This document shows positions 48,430 to 57,851 of a stretch of 64,000 nt of DNA, piece after piece (position 1 is the stretch's first letter; every line of letters starts with the position of its first letter). Where the stretch lies: the NCBI RefSeq assembly GCF_030316895.1, contig NZ_JASZYV010000001.1:682001-746000 (forward strand), in the 5' to 3' direction. Made by a program: the position numbers and the translations under genes. Under the pieces are notes generated by a model. The model did no database searches and was not told the origin of the DNA. It saw nothing but the letters and a program-made list of their open reading frames with translations. The stretch is from Variovorax dokdonensis. GTDB taxonomy: Bacteria; Pseudomonadota; Gammaproteobacteria; Burkholderiales; Burkholderiaceae_C.

Positions 48430-49587
48430 TCAGTAGGTGCCCGGCAGCAGGATGCTCTTGTCCACCGTGTCGATCTGCGTGCGGCCGCAGAACGCCATGG
48501 TCACGTCCAGTTCCTTGTGGATGATCTGCAGGGCGCGCGTGACGCCGGCCTCGCCATAGGCGCCCAGGCCGTACAGAAAGCTGCGGCCGATCAGCGTGCC
48601 GCGCGCGCCGAGCGCCCGGGCCTTGAGCACGTCCTGCCCGCTGCGGATGCCGCCGTCCATCCAGACCTCGATCCTGTTGCACACCGAATCGGCGATGGCG
48701 GGCAGCGCATCGATCGAGGCCGGCGCGCCGTCGAGCTGGCGCCCGCCGTGGTTGGAGACGATGATCGCGTCCGCGCCCGTCTCGGCGGCCAGCCGCGCAT
48801 CTTCCTCGTCCATGATGCCCTTGAGGATCAGCTTGCCGCCCCAGGCGCGCTTGATCCATTCGATGTCCTTCCAGTTGAGCGACGGATCGAACTGTTCGGC
48901 CGTCCAGGCCGACAGCGACGACACGTTGCTCACGTTCTTCGCATGCCCCACGATGTTGCCGAAGGTGCGGCGCTTGGTGCCCAGCATGCCCAGACACCAC
49001 TGCGGCTTGGTGGCCAGGTTGATGAGGTTGGCGATGGTCGGCTTGGGCGGCGTCGACAGGCCGTTCTTGATGTCCTTGTGACGCTGGCCGAGCACCTGCA
49101 GGTCCAGCGTGACCTGCAGCGCCGAGCAGTTGGCGGCCTTGGCGCGATCGATCAGGCGCTGCATGAAGTCGCGGTCGCGCATCACGTACAGCTGGAACCA
49201 GAAGGGGTGGCGATTCGTGCCTTCCGCGATGTCCTCGAGCGAGCACACGCTCATGGTCGACAGCGTGAACGGAATGCCGAAGGCCTTGGCCGCGCGCGCG
49301 CCCAGGATCTCGCCGTCGGCGTGCTGCATGCCGGTCAGGCCCGTCGGCGCGATGGCGACGGGCATGGCCACTTCCTGGCCGATCATGGTGGTGCGCGTGG
49401 AGCGGCCCTCCATGTTCACCGCCACGCGCTGGCGCAGCTTGATCTTCTGGAAGGCGGATTCGTTGTCCCGGTAGGTGCCCTCGGTCCATGCGCCCGAATC
49501 GGCGTAGTCGTAGAACATGCGCGGCACACGCCGCCGGGCCACGCGGCGCAGGTCTTCGATGCAGGTAATCTTGGAAAGGTCGGACAC
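48430..49587 (-). CDS. FMN-dependent alpha-hydroxy-acid dehydrogenase (L-lactate dehydrogenase type)
   Basis: A 385-residue TIM-barrel flavoenzyme that oxidises an alpha-hydroxy acid to a keto acid. The catalytic base is H280 in [10 protein letters not shown]. Flavin-binding stretches include [28 protein letters not shown] and [13 protein letters not shown]. It is close to LldD and to mandelate/lactate dehydrogenases; the exact substrate is open. It is co-oriented with an MHS permease and divergent from a ketopantoate-reductase-like gene (132 bases between starts). Confidence 0.92.
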   Translation of the reverse strand: MSDLSKITCIEDLRRVARRRVPRMFYDYADSGAWTEGTYRDNESAFQKIKLRQRVAVNMEGRSTRTTMIGQEVAMPVAIAPTGLTGMQHADGEILGARAAKAFGIPFTLSTMSVCSLEDIAEGTNRHPFWFQLYVMRDRDFMQRLIDRAKAANCSALQVTLDLQVLGQRHKDIKNGLSTPPKPTIANLINLATKPQWCLGMLGTKRRTFGNIVGHAKNVSNVSSLSAWTAEQFDPSLNWKDIEWIKRAWGGKLILKGIMDEEDARLAAETGADAIIVSNHGGRQLDGAPASIDALPAIADSVCNRIEVWMDGGIRSGQDVLKARALGARGTLIGRSFLYGLGAYGEAGVTRALQIIHKELDVTMAFCGRTQIDTVDKSILLPGTY

Positions 49588-49719
49588 GGACTCGGTCTCC
49601 TGGGTTTCGAGGTCGTTGTATGGAAGGTCCGCGCATTATGAGGAGGCCCGACGCGCGCGCTGTCGATTTGCCGCAGGCCATGCAGAATCGATGCTTGACC
49701 TGGGTAGACGGAGAAGTCG

Positions 49720-50664
49720 ATGACGCGGTTTCTGATGGTTGGCGCGGGAGCGCTGGGCGGTTACTTCGGAGGGCGGCTTCTGCAGGCCGGCGAGGACGTG
49801 ACCTTTCTCGTGCGCGCCCGCCGCGCACAACAGTTGCGCCAGACGGGCCTGGTGATCCGCAGCGCCTTTGGCGACGCCACGATCGAGCATCCGCCGCTGG
49901 TGCGCTCGGAGGACATCGACGGCCACTACGACGTGGTCATCGTCGGCTGCAAAGCGTACGACCTGCCCGCCACGATCGAGTCGTTTGCGCCGGCGGTCGG
50001 TCCGGGCACGGTCATCATCCCAGTGCTCAACGGCCTGCGGCATCTGGACGAACTCGGTCGCCGCTTCGGCGCCGATCGGGTGCTCGGTGGCCTTTGCATG
50101 ATCTCGGCGGTGCTGGACGATGCCGGCCGGGTGATCCACCTCAACGACCTGCATGCGCTGAACTTCGGCGAAACGGGCGGTGGCCGGTCGGCGCGGGTGG
50201 ATGCGATCGGCCAGGCCTTCGCCCGCGCCAACTTCCAGCACCACGTTTCCGAAGACATCCTGCAGGCCATGTGGGAGAAGTGGGTGTTCATCGCATCGCT
50301 GGCCGGCATGACCTGCCTGATGCGAGCCAGCGTGGGCGACATCGTGCAAGCCGGCGGCAAGGATATTGCGGCCAGGCTGGTCGATGAATGCGCCGCCATC
50401 GCCGCGCACCAGGGACATGCGCCGAGCAGTGCGGCGCTGGCGCGCAACAAGGCCGCGTTGGCCAGCGCCGGGTCGACGCTGACCGCGTCGATGCTCAAGG
50501 ACATGGAGCGGGGGCTGCGCATCGAGGCCGACCAGATCATCAGCGACCTGCTGCGCCGCGCGCCCGAATCAGCCTCCTTCGACACGCTGCGCACGGTGCA
50601 GGCGCACCTGCTGGCCTACGAGGCGCGGCGCGCACGCGAATCGAAAGAGGGCGCCGGCCAATAG
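49720..50664 (+). CDS. Ketopantoate reductase family protein (PanE/ApbA-like)
   Basis: A 314-residue NADPH-dependent reductase. The Rossmann motif is [15 protein letters not shown] (6-20). The catalytic lysine is in [22 protein letters not shown] follows, and the C-terminal helical domain has [21 protein letters not shown]. It may be ketopantoate reductase of coenzyme A synthesis. Its neighbour, an alpha-hydroxy-acid dehydrogenase, makes a catabolic keto-acid reductase equally possible. Confidence 0.9.
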   Translation: MTRFLMVGAGALGGYFGGRLLQAGEDVTFLVRARRAQQLRQTGLVIRSAFGDATIEHPPLVRSEDIDGHYDVVIVGCKAYDLPATIESFAPAVGPGTVIIPVLNGLRHLDELGRRFGADRVLGGLCMISAVLDDAGRVIHLNDLHALNFGETGGGRSARVDAIGQAFARANFQHHVSEDILQAMWEKWVFIASLAGMTCLMRASVGDIVQAGGKDIAARLVDECAAIAAHQGHAPSSAALARNKAALASAGSTLTASMLKDMERGLRIEADQIISDLLRRAPESASFDTLRTVQAHLLAYEARRARESKEGAGQ

Positions 50665-50693
50665 CCCGCGCCGGACGCTGGCCGCGCGGGCCC

Positions 50694-51443
50694 TCAGCTC
50701 AGCCCGAGGAGATGGGCCAGGCTGCGGTCGCCGCCGGCGCGCTTGACCGACACGTTGCGCTCCAGCGTCTTCAGGTGGTTGTCCATCAATTGGACGGCGC
50801 CGGCGGCATCGCCGCGCGCCATGCAGTCGACGATGCCTTCGTGCTCCTCGTGCTCGCAAGACGCATTGCCCGGCGGCTCGTAGAGCGCCACGATGAGCGA
50901 GCAGCGCGACACCATCTCGACCAGGTAGCGCTCGAGGATCGGGTTGCGAGCCAGCGCCGCCAGTTGCAGGTGGAACGAACTCGCCAGCCGCGCCCATGCG
51001 GGCTGCTCGAAGCGATGCATGGCCTCGTGTTCGGTCTGCAGTTGCCGGCGTAGCGAAGCGATGTCGGCTTCGCTCGCGTTCTGGGTGGCCAGGTTGACGA
51101 TCACTGCTTCCAGTCCGCGCCGTGCCTCGAAGATCTGCCGCGTTTCCTCTTCGGTGGGCACCGCGATGATGGCGCCGCGATTGGGCCGCAGCTGAACGAT
51201 GTGGTCGTGGGCCAATCGCTGCAGCACCTTGCGCACCACAGAGCGCGAGGTACCGAACAGTTCGCACAGCGCGGCTTCGGGCAACTTGGTGCCGGGCGTG
51301 AGCCGCTGGTTCATCACGCTCTCGAAGATGGTGCGGTAGATGCGCGACTCGACCTCATCGCCGTCGTCCACCGCCGCCAATGCGCCACTCGGGCGCGGCG
51401 CCTCGGGTTCGATGAACGGTGCTTGGGTGGCAGGTCGGGCCAT
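50694..51443 (-). CDS. GntR-family regulator with FCD effector domain
   Basis: A 249-residue repressor-type regulator. The N-terminal winged helix-turn-helix (KLPEAALCELFGTSRSVVRKVLQRLAHDHIVQL) is followed by an all-helical FCD domain with histidines that may bind metal (SSFHLQLAAL, HEGIVDCM, DNHL). It starts 3 bases after the deacetylase-like gene ends, so the two form an operon. The operon is divergent from the second LIV-type transporter. Two TTGT-NN-ACA sites in the shared upstream DNA are good candidates for its operators. Confidence 0.92.
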   Translation of the reverse strand: MARPATQAPFIEPEAPRPSGALAAVDDGDEVESRIYRTIFESVMNQRLTPGTKLPEAALCELFGTSRSVVRKVLQRLAHDHIVQLRPNRGAIIAVPTEEETRQIFEARRGLEAVIVNLATQNASEADIASLRRQLQTEHEAMHRFEQPAWARLASSFHLQLAALARNPILERYLVEMVSRCSLIVALYEPPGNASCEHEEHEGIVDCMARGDAAGAVQLMDNHLKTLERNVSVKRAGGDRSLAHLLGLS

Positions 51444-51445
51444 GG

Positions 51446-52387
51446 TCAGGCGTTGGAGGTGGGAAGGCCCGAGCTTGCCACAGGCTCCTCGTGCACCTGT
51501 GCGGCATGCGCGCAGATGGCCCCTGGGGTGGCGAACCAGATCCGGCCCGCATCGCGCAGCCTCGCCAGGTGTTGCAGCGCGCGCCGGAGATGCCGCAGCC
51601 GGTAGGGCTGGCCGACGATGTAGGGATGCAGCGCCAGGCCCATCACCAGGGCCTGGCCGTGCGACTGTTCCACCATCTCGTCGGCGTTGTCGATCACCAT
51701 CTGCGCAAAGTCCTTGGCGTCCATCTGGCGCGCGATGATCATCGGGATGTCGTTGAGCTCCTGCGGATAGGGCATCGACCACAAGGTGCGGCCGCTGCGC
51801 GTTCGCATGGGCACGGGCCGGTCGTCGTGCGCCCAGTTGAGGCTGTAGCTGTAGCCGGCCTCGGCCAGCAGGTCGGGCGTGAGGCGGCTTTCCGATATCC
51901 AGGGAGACAGCCAGCCTTGCGGGGCGGTTCCGCCTTCCGCCTCGATGCGTTCGCGGCAATGCACGAGCAGCGCGGCTTCGTCGGGTTCGTCCAGGTCGGC
52001 CTGCCGCACCGAATTGCTGTGGCCGTGGCCCACGAGTTCATCGCCACGCGCTGCACAGGCTGCGATGAGTTCGGGGCAGTGGTCGTACAGGGCCGTGTTC
52101 AGCAGGGTGGCCGCCGGCAGGCCGAGGCTGTCGAACAGTTCGAGGCAGCGCCATGCGCCAACCCGGTTGCCGTACTCGCGCCACGAATAGTTCAGCACGT
52201 CCGGGTGCGGATGCGCGGGGCCGATCATGGCGCCCAGCCCCTCGCCGAACGCGAAGTGCTCCAGGTTGAAGCCCAGGTACACCGCCAGCCGCGCGCCGCC
52301 AGGCCAGTCGTGGTCGATGTGCCGATGAATGGGCTGGTAGTCGAAACGTCCGTGATGCGCCAGGGGCGCGAAGGTGCGTGCAGGCAT
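51446..52387 (-). CDS. Polysaccharide-deacetylase/PuuE-like hydrolase
   Basis: A 313-residue protein of the NodB/polysaccharide-deacetylase fold. REYGNRVGAWRCLELFDSLG (about residues 79-98) and GDELVGHGHSNS resemble the allantoinase PuuE branch, whose members hydrolyse small cyclic amides rather than polysaccharide. No signal peptide is seen with the ATG at 52387 (MPARTFAPLAHHG); starts further upstream run into the regulatory region. It forms an operon with a GntR regulator and faces an amino-acid/amide ABC transporter. This suggests intracellular hydrolysis of an imported nitrogen compound (inference). Confidence 0.85.
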   Translation of the reverse strand: MPARTFAPLAHHGRFDYQPIHRHIDHDWPGGARLAVYLGFNLEHFAFGEGLGAMIGPAHPHPDVLNYSWREYGNRVGAWRCLELFDSLGLPAATLLNTALYDHCPELIAACAARGDELVGHGHSNSVRQADLDEPDEAALLVHCRERIEAEGGTAPQGWLSPWISESRLTPDLLAEAGYSYSLNWAHDDRPVPMRTRSGRTLWSMPYPQELNDIPMIIARQMDAKDFAQMVIDNADEMVEQSHGQALVMGLALHPYIVGQPYRLRHLRRALQHLARLRDAGRIWFATPGAICAHAAQVHEEPVASSGLPTSNA

Positions 52388-52481
52388 AGGTTGGGGCGGC
52401 GATGAATCCAGTCTGGTGCGCGGCGCCACAAGACAGTGCATGAGCAGCGCGGTGCTTTCGAGTTTGCAAGACGCGTGCCGA

Positions 52482-52528
52482 TTGTTGACAAGAACTGGAT
52501 CGCAATGTCCACCAGATATTGTGAACAT
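52482..52528. promoter_or_regulatory. Two putative GntR/FCD operators
   Basis: TTGTTGACAA (52482-52491) and TTGTGAACAT (52519-52528) share the TTGT-NN-ACA(A/T) pattern typical of FCD-type GntR sites, 37 bases apart. They lie between the divergent deacetylase-GntR operon and the transporter operon. Confidence 0.5.
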
Positions 52529-52589
52529 TGGTGACACTGGCACGGCCCTTGCAAACCTTCCGAGTTCCATTCAACCGGAGGAATCTGCC

Positions 52590-53774
52590 ATGTCCATGCT
52601 TGCACGCCGCACCCTGATCTCCAGCGCCATTGCGCTGGCCGCCGCGACCCTGTCTGGTGCCGCACTTGCGGCTGACACCATCAAGATCGGCCTGGTCACG
52701 GCCATGTCGGGCCAGTCTGCCTTGGCGGGCGAGGCCATCAGCCGCGGCATGCAGGTGGCGATCGACGAGGTCAACGCCAAGGGCGGCCTGCTCGGCGGCC
52801 GCAAGCTGGAACTGGTGCGCCGCGACGACGAAGCCAATCCCGCCAAGGGCGTCATCGCCGCGCGCGAACTGATCTTCAAGGAAAAGGTGGCGGTGCTCTT
52901 CGGCGGGCTCGATACGCCGGTTTCGATGGCCATCGTGCCTTTGGCCAACCAGGAGAAGGTGCCCTTCATGGGTCCCTGGGCGGCTGGCACCGGCATCACC
53001 AAGAACAGCGGCAATCCGAACTTCGCCTTCCGCGTGTCGGCCATGGACGAGATCGTCGACGTGGCGATGCTCCAGTACGCGCAGAAGAACTTCAAGACGA
53101 CCAAGCCCGGCTTGATCCTGGTCAACAACCCCTGGGGCGAATCGAACGAGAAGGGCCTGAAGGCCGCGATGGCTGCCAAGGGCGTCACGCCGGCGGGCAT
53201 CGAGAAATACGAAGGCAACGACCTCGACATGGTGCCGCAGCTCACGCGCCTGAAGGCGGCCGGTGCCGACACGCTGTTCCTGGTGGGCAACGTCGGCCCC
53301 TCGGCGCAGGTGGTGAAGTCGCTCGACCGCATGGGCTGGAAGGTGCCGGTGGTGTCGCACTGGGGCCCTGCCGGCGGACGCTTCTCCGAACTGGCCGGCC
53401 CGAACGCCAAGGAAGTGCATTTCGTGCAGACCTACAGCTTCTTCGGCAAGCAGTCGCCGGTCGGCCAGAAGGTCGTGAAGGAGCTGATGGCCAAGTACCC
53501 GGCGATCAAGGGCCCGGACGACATCACGCCCGCCGTGGGCGTGGCCAATGCGTATGACGCCGTGCACCTGTCTGCGCTGGCGATTGCCGCGGCCGGTTCC
53601 ACCGAAGGCGATGCGGTGCGCCAGGGCTTCTACAAGATCGGCCGCTACGAAGGCCTGATCAAGACCTACGACAAGCCCTTCACGCCGGACCAGCACGACG
53701 CGCTGGGCCCGAACGACTACGTGTGGGCGCAGTTCATCGACAACCGCATCGTGCCGGTGGCCACGGCCAACTGA
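52590..53774 (+). CDS. LIV-type ABC transporter substrate-binding protein
   Basis: A 394-residue periplasmic type I binding protein. A signal peptide (residues 1-28, cleavage ALA-AD) is followed by IKIGLVTAMSGQSALAGEA and the two-lobed Leu/Ile/Val-binding fold (DDEANPAKGVIAARELI). GGAGGAAT lies 8 bases before the ATG at 52590. It opens the operon with livH-like and the fused LivMGF-like genes. The ligand could be a branched-chain amino acid, amide or related compound; the adjacent PuuE-like hydrolase hints at the latter. Confidence 0.93.
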   Translation: MSMLARRTLISSAIALAAATLSGAALAADTIKIGLVTAMSGQSALAGEAISRGMQVAIDEVNAKGGLLGGRKLELVRRDDEANPAKGVIAARELIFKEKVAVLFGGLDTPVSMAIVPLANQEKVPFMGPWAAGTGITKNSGNPNFAFRVSAMDEIVDVAMLQYAQKNFKTTKPGLILVNNPWGESNEKGLKAAMAAKGVTPAGIEKYEGNDLDMVPQLTRLKAAGADTLFLVGNVGPSAQVVKSLDRMGWKVPVVSHWGPAGGRFSELAGPNAKEVHFVQTYSFFGKQSPVGQKVVKELMAKYPAIKGPDDITPAVGVANAYDAVHLSALAIAAAGSTEGDAVRQGFYKIGRYEGLIKTYDKPFTPDQHDALGPNDYVWAQFIDNRIVPVATAN

Positions 53775-53817
53775 TCGCACTCACGCAGGCTCTGGAAGCG
53801 AAGGACATCGGCACGTC

Positions 53818-54696
53818 ATGGAATGGATATCGCCTCTGCTCGCCGGCTTCGGCCTGGGCAGCATGTATGGCCTGATGGCCCTTGGCTTTCATGTCACCTA
53901 CGCCGTGTCGGGCACGGTCAACTTCGCCCAGGGCAGTTCGATGATGCTCGGCGCGGTGCTGACCTTCGCCTTCGCCCAGACGCTGGGCTGGCCGATGCCC
54001 CTGGCCATCGCGCTGGCCTTGGCGCTGTGCGCGCTTTATGGGCTGGTGGTGGAGTTCCTGGCGGTACGGCCGTTCGCCAGCCGTGGCTCGAATGCGTGGC
54101 TCATTGCCACCGTGGCACTGGGCATCGTGCTCGACAACCTGGTGCTGTTCACCTTCGGAAAGGAGCCACGCAGCCTGCCTTCGCCGTTGGCCGTGTCGCC
54201 GCTGTCGGTGGGCGGGCAGGGGCTGGGCGTGTACCCGCTCCAGGTGCTGATTCCGGTGGTGGGGCTGGTGTTGGCGGCCGCGCTGCACTTTGCCGCGCGC
54301 CGCACGCGCTGGGGCGTGGCCATGCTGGCCGTCGTGCAGAACCGTGACGCGGCACGTCTCATGGGCATTCCCATCAAGCGGGTGGTGGCGCTGGCGTTCG
54401 CGCTTTCGGCGCTCTTCGCGGGCGTGGCCGGCGTGCTGATCGCGCCACTGTTCAACGTCAACGCCGACATGGGCACCGTGTTCGGCCTCAAGGCGTTCGC
54501 GGTCGCCATCCTCGGCGGCATCGGGAGCGCCTGGGGTGTGATGGCGGCTGGGTTGATCTTCGGCATGCTCGAAGCCGGCATCACCAGCACGCTGGGTTCG
54601 GGCTACACGCAGATCCTGAGTTTTTCGCTGGTGATCGTGGCGCTGGCGCTGCGTCCCAATGGCCTGTTCGGACGGGCAGAGGTCAAGAAGGTATGA
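53818..54696 (+). CDS. LIV-type ABC transporter permease (LivH-like)
   Basis: A 292-residue membrane permease. MYGLMALGFHVTYAVSGTVNFAQGS and VFGLKAFAVAILGGIGSAWG are the LivH signatures. It starts 43 bases after the binding-protein gene. Its stop overlaps the ATG of the fusion protein (ATGA at 54693-54696), so the two subunits are translationally coupled. Confidence 0.93.
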   Translation: MEWISPLLAGFGLGSMYGLMALGFHVTYAVSGTVNFAQGSSMMLGAVLTFAFAQTLGWPMPLAIALALALCALYGLVVEFLAVRPFASRGSNAWLIATVALGIVLDNLVLFTFGKEPRSLPSPLAVSPLSVGGQGLGVYPLQVLIPVVGLVLAAALHFAARRTRWGVAMLAVVQNRDAARLMGIPIKRVVALAFALSALFAGVAGVLIAPLFNVNADMGTVFGLKAFAVAILGGIGSAWGVMAAGLIFGMLEAGITSTLGSGYTQILSFSLVIVALALRPNGLFGRAEVKKV

Positions 54697-57254
54697 GCGT
54701 CGTGATGCCCATGGTCGATCCAACTGCGTCGCGGCTGCGCACCTCACCGGTTCGCCTGGGACTGGGTACCGCGGCGCAGATCGGCTGCGTGCTCGCGCTG
54801 CTGGCGGCCGGCCTGGCGGCGGCGGGCACCGTCAATGGCTACTACGTCTTCGTGCTGGCCAATGTGGCGTTGTTCGCCATCGTCGGCATCGGGCTGAACG
54901 TCCTTCAGGGCCTGACGGGGCAGGTTTCGTTCGGCCATGTGGGCTTCTATGCCATCGGGGCCTACACGGTCGGCATCCTGATGACGAAGGCCGGTTGGAG
55001 CTTCTGGGCGGCATGGCCTGCGGCGGCGGTGATCTCCGGCGCCGTGGGCGCGCTGCTGGCCTTGCCCGCGTTGCGCGTCAAAGGGCCTTATCTCGCGATG
55101 GTGACCATTGCCTTCGGCTTCATCGTCGAGCACGGCGTGATCGAGATGGGTTCGCTCACTGGCGGGCAGAACGGGATCATGGGCATTGCCGCGCCATCCC
55201 TGGCCGGGCTCGTGACCGGAGAGCGCGCGGTCGCGATGCTGGCCGTGCTGGCCGCCGGCGTGGCGCTGGCGCTGTATGCGTGGCTGTCGCGCGGCACCTG
55301 GGGCGCCGCGATGCGCGCAGTGCGCGACAGCGAGACGGCGGCCGAATCGATCGGCATTCATCCGCTGCAGGTGAAGACGGTGGCCTTTGCGTTGTCGGCG
55401 GTGGCTGCGGGCCTGGCCGGCGGGCTGTCCGCGCCGCTGTCGGGCTTCATTGCGCCGAGCAGCTTCGGCTTCGGCCAATCCATCCTCTTCGTGCTGGTGG
55501 TGGTGCTCGGAGGCGCGGGCGCGGTCTCGGGGCCGATCATCGGGGCGCTGGTGGTGGCCTTGCTGCCCGAGCTTCTGGCGGGGCTGGAGGAATACCGGCT
55601 GCTGTTTTTCGGCGCCTTGCTGCTGGTGGTGCTCTGGGCCGCGCCGGACGGGGCCATCGGCCTGTGGCGCAGGCTGCGTCCTGGCGCGCCGCGCGGGCAC
55701 GAATCGACGCCACCGGTGACACCCCTGGGCGAGGCCGGCAGGCTGCTGGGGCAGGGCGTCGGCGCATCGCTCTCGGCGCAGTCGCTGACGATGCACTTCG
55801 GCGGCGTGCGCGCTGTCAGCGACCTCGGCTTTGCAGCGCCATCGGGCGCCATCACCAGCCTGATCGGGCCCAACGGTGCCGGCAAGACCACGGCGCTGAA
55901 CATGCTCAGCGGCTTCTATGTGCCGACCGGTGGCAGCTTCAGGCTGGGCACTGACGAACTCCAGGGCCTGGCGGCGCATGCCATCGCGAGGCGTGGCGTG
56001 GCGCGCACTTATCAAAGCTCGCAACTCTTCGCCACCTTGGGTGTGGAGGACAACGTTGCACTGGCCGCCAGCCGGGGCGCGCTCGGCCCGCTGTTCGGCA
56101 CCGGCCTGTTCGGCGCCGCAGCCGTGCGCGAGCATGCCCGGATTCTGTTGGCCTTTTGCGGCTATCGCGGCCCGCTCGACATTCCCGCCGCGGATTTGCC
56201 GCATGTGGATCGCCGTCTGGTGGAGATCGCCCGCGCCTTGGCCACGCGGCCACAGATGCTCCTGCTCGACGAGCCCGCCGCCGGCCTCTCGCGCGAAGAC
56301 AAGGAGCGGCTGGGCGAACTGCTTGAACGGATTGCGCACTCGGGCATCGGCGTGCTGGTGGTCGAGCACGACATGGAATTGGTGATGGGCATCTCGCAGC
56401 AGGTGGTGGTGCTCGACGCCGGCCAGCATCTGGCCGCTGGCACGCCATCGCAGGTGCAGGCGGACCCGCGCGTGCGGCAGGCTTACCTCGGCGAGGCGAT
56501 GGGCGGGCCCGGCCAAGCGGCGCGCGAGCGCGTTGCGCAGGCCGAGCAGGCGGAGATCCTGGGCGTCGGCGCGCTGGTCACCGGCTACGGCGCCGAGCCG
56601 GTGCTGCACGGCATCGACTTGCAGGTGCGTCGCGGCCAGGTGGTGGCGCTGCTGGGGGCCAACGGCAGTGGCAAGTCAACGCTGATGCGTTCGCTCGCCG
56701 GCCTGCATCGGCCGGTGCAGGGCGGCATTCACTTCGATGGCAAGGACCTCACGCGCATGTCGGCCGAGCGCATCGTCTCGCGCGGCCTGGTGCTGGTGCC
56801 GGAAGGGCGGCAAGTGTTCCCCGAACTGAGCGTGATGGACAACATCCGTCTGGGCGCCTTCCTGTCGCCACAAGATCGCGAAGCGCGGGCGCAGCAGATG
56901 TTGCAGCGCTTCCCGCGTTTGGCCGAGCGCAAGGACCATCGCGCCGGTCTGCTGTCGGGCGGCGAACAGCAGATGCTGGCCATTGCGCGCGGACTGATGG
57001 CGCGCCCGAGCATCCTGCTGCTGGACGAACCGTCGCTGGGCCTGGCGCCCAAGATCATCGCGGAGCTGTTCGAGGCGCTCGATGCATTGCGCGCCGAAGG
57101 CATGACCATCCTGCTCGTCGACCAGATGGCCAGCCTGGCCCTGGCGCTGGCCGATCGGGCCTACGTGATCGAAGGCGGGCGGATCGTTGCCGAAGGAACT
57201 GCGGCCGAGATTGCCGCGGATGATTCGCTGGCGAAGGCTTATCTGGGGGCTTAG
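54693..57254 (+). CDS. Fused LivM-LivG-LivF ABC transporter protein
   Basis: An 853-residue single protein combining three normally separate subunits. Residues ~25-325 are a LivM permease (GLNVLQGLTGQVSFGHVGFY). Residues ~355-600 form a LivG ATPase (Walker A GPNGAGKT, Walker B LLLDEPAAGL, switch VVEHDMELVM). Residues ~620-853 form a LivF ATPase (Walker A GANGSGKS, signature LSGGEQQML, Walker B LLLDEPSLGL). In the LivG part the signature LSYGxQRR has become LPHVDRRLVEIARAL. No stop or frameshift separates the parts. With LivH and the binding protein it completes a transporter from only three genes. Confidence 0.93.
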   Translation: MSVVMPMVDPTASRLRTSPVRLGLGTAAQIGCVLALLAAGLAAAGTVNGYYVFVLANVALFAIVGIGLNVLQGLTGQVSFGHVGFYAIGAYTVGILMTKAGWSFWAAWPAAAVISGAVGALLALPALRVKGPYLAMVTIAFGFIVEHGVIEMGSLTGGQNGIMGIAAPSLAGLVTGERAVAMLAVLAAGVALALYAWLSRGTWGAAMRAVRDSETAAESIGIHPLQVKTVAFALSAVAAGLAGGLSAPLSGFIAPSSFGFGQSILFVLVVVLGGAGAVSGPIIGALVVALLPELLAGLEEYRLLFFGALLLVVLWAAPDGAIGLWRRLRPGAPRGHESTPPVTPLGEAGRLLGQGVGASLSAQSLTMHFGGVRAVSDLGFAAPSGAITSLIGPNGAGKTTALNMLSGFYVPTGGSFRLGTDELQGLAAHAIARRGVARTYQSSQLFATLGVEDNVALAASRGALGPLFGTGLFGAAAVREHARILLAFCGYRGPLDIPAADLPHVDRRLVEIARALATRPQMLLLDEPAAGLSREDKERLGELLERIAHSGIGVLVVEHDMELVMGISQQVVVLDAGQHLAAGTPSQVQADPRVRQAYLGEAMGGPGQAARERVAQAEQAEILGVGALVTGYGAEPVLHGIDLQVRRGQVVALLGANGSGKSTLMRSLAGLHRPVQGGIHFDGKDLTRMSAERIVSRGLVLVPEGRQVFPELSVMDNIRLGAFLSPQDREARAQQMLQRFPRLAERKDHRAGLLSGGEQQMLAIARGLMARPSILLLDEPSLGLAPKIIAELFEALDALRAEGMTILLVDQMASLALALADRAYVIEGGRIVAEGTAAEIAADDSLAKAYLGA

Positions 57255-57318
57255 AGCACAGGGCGGAGGGGGCCTCGGGCTCGAAGCACCTCGCGAGACC
57301 GATGCGTTCCGGCACGAC

Positions 57319-57834
57319 CTAAGGCTGCGCCAGCACCTTCTTCTTTTCCTGCTCGAACTCGGCCTGAGTCAGCGTTCCGTTGTCGAGCAACTTCTTGAGA
57401 TTGCTTAACTTGTTGAACTTGGCATCGTCGGTTTGGGCCGAGGCCGCTGCCGCCATAGGCTTTGGAACGCATTCGAATTCGAGCTCTGCTCGTGGAAAGT
57501 TGCCGAGTATGTGTGGTGGGACCGACGTTGTTTCACGCAGTGCGTTCATCGACTGACCCTTGCGATCGCAAAACTGCGAGGCGCGAAGTTCGACGTCGTC
57601 TCTCACGGATTGAAGTGAAACATAGCCCGTGGCGCCTTGCTGAAACAAACGATATTGCTCGCTGCCTTTCGTTGCCTCTGCCAAGACTGTCGTTTCGCCC
57701 TTGAACGTTGCATTCGCGAAGTGCGAAGTAGATTTGTCGCTAGCTTGGATCGCCGAGGTTTGGCCGCAGCCGATCAGTACCAGCACCGGGACCAACGAGA
57801 AGCTTACGGCCAAGACCTTTGCCTGTTCTTGCAT
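57319..57834 (-). CDS. SHOCT-domain lipoprotein
   Basis: A 171-residue protein I do not recognise beyond its ends. An N-terminal hydrophobic segment with a possible lipobox (VLIG-C, about residue 23) suggests export and lipidation. The middle is a polar domain with a cysteine pair (SQFCDRKGQ and FECVPK). The last ~32 residues (LSNLKKLLDNGTLTQAEFEQ and following) are a SHOCT motif, a short oligomerisation or peptide-binding helix pair. It lies 17 bases downstream of another SHOCT lipoprotein gene. Local G+C is clearly below that of the surroundings. Confidence 0.78.
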   Translation of the reverse strand: MQEQAKVLAVSFSLVPVLVLIGCGQTSAIQASDKSTSHFANATFKGETTVLAEATKGSEQYRLFQQGATGYVSLQSVRDDVELRASQFCDRKGQSMNALRETTSVPPHILGNFPRAELEFECVPKPMAAAASAQTDDAKFNKLSNLKKLLDNGTLTQAEFEQEKKKVLAQP

Positions 57835-57851
57835 GGCGACGAACCGATTTT

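Noticed and set aside
46997-49828. 943-codon minus-strand frame joining the permease to upstream sequence
   Set aside because: Only the part from 48328 down is a transporter. The N-terminal ~500 residues are the out-of-frame reading of the hydroxy-acid dehydrogenase, not a fusion.
54744-56609. 621-codon minus-strand frame opposite the LivMGF fusion
   Set aside because: Antisense shadow; the sense frame has complete transporter motifs.
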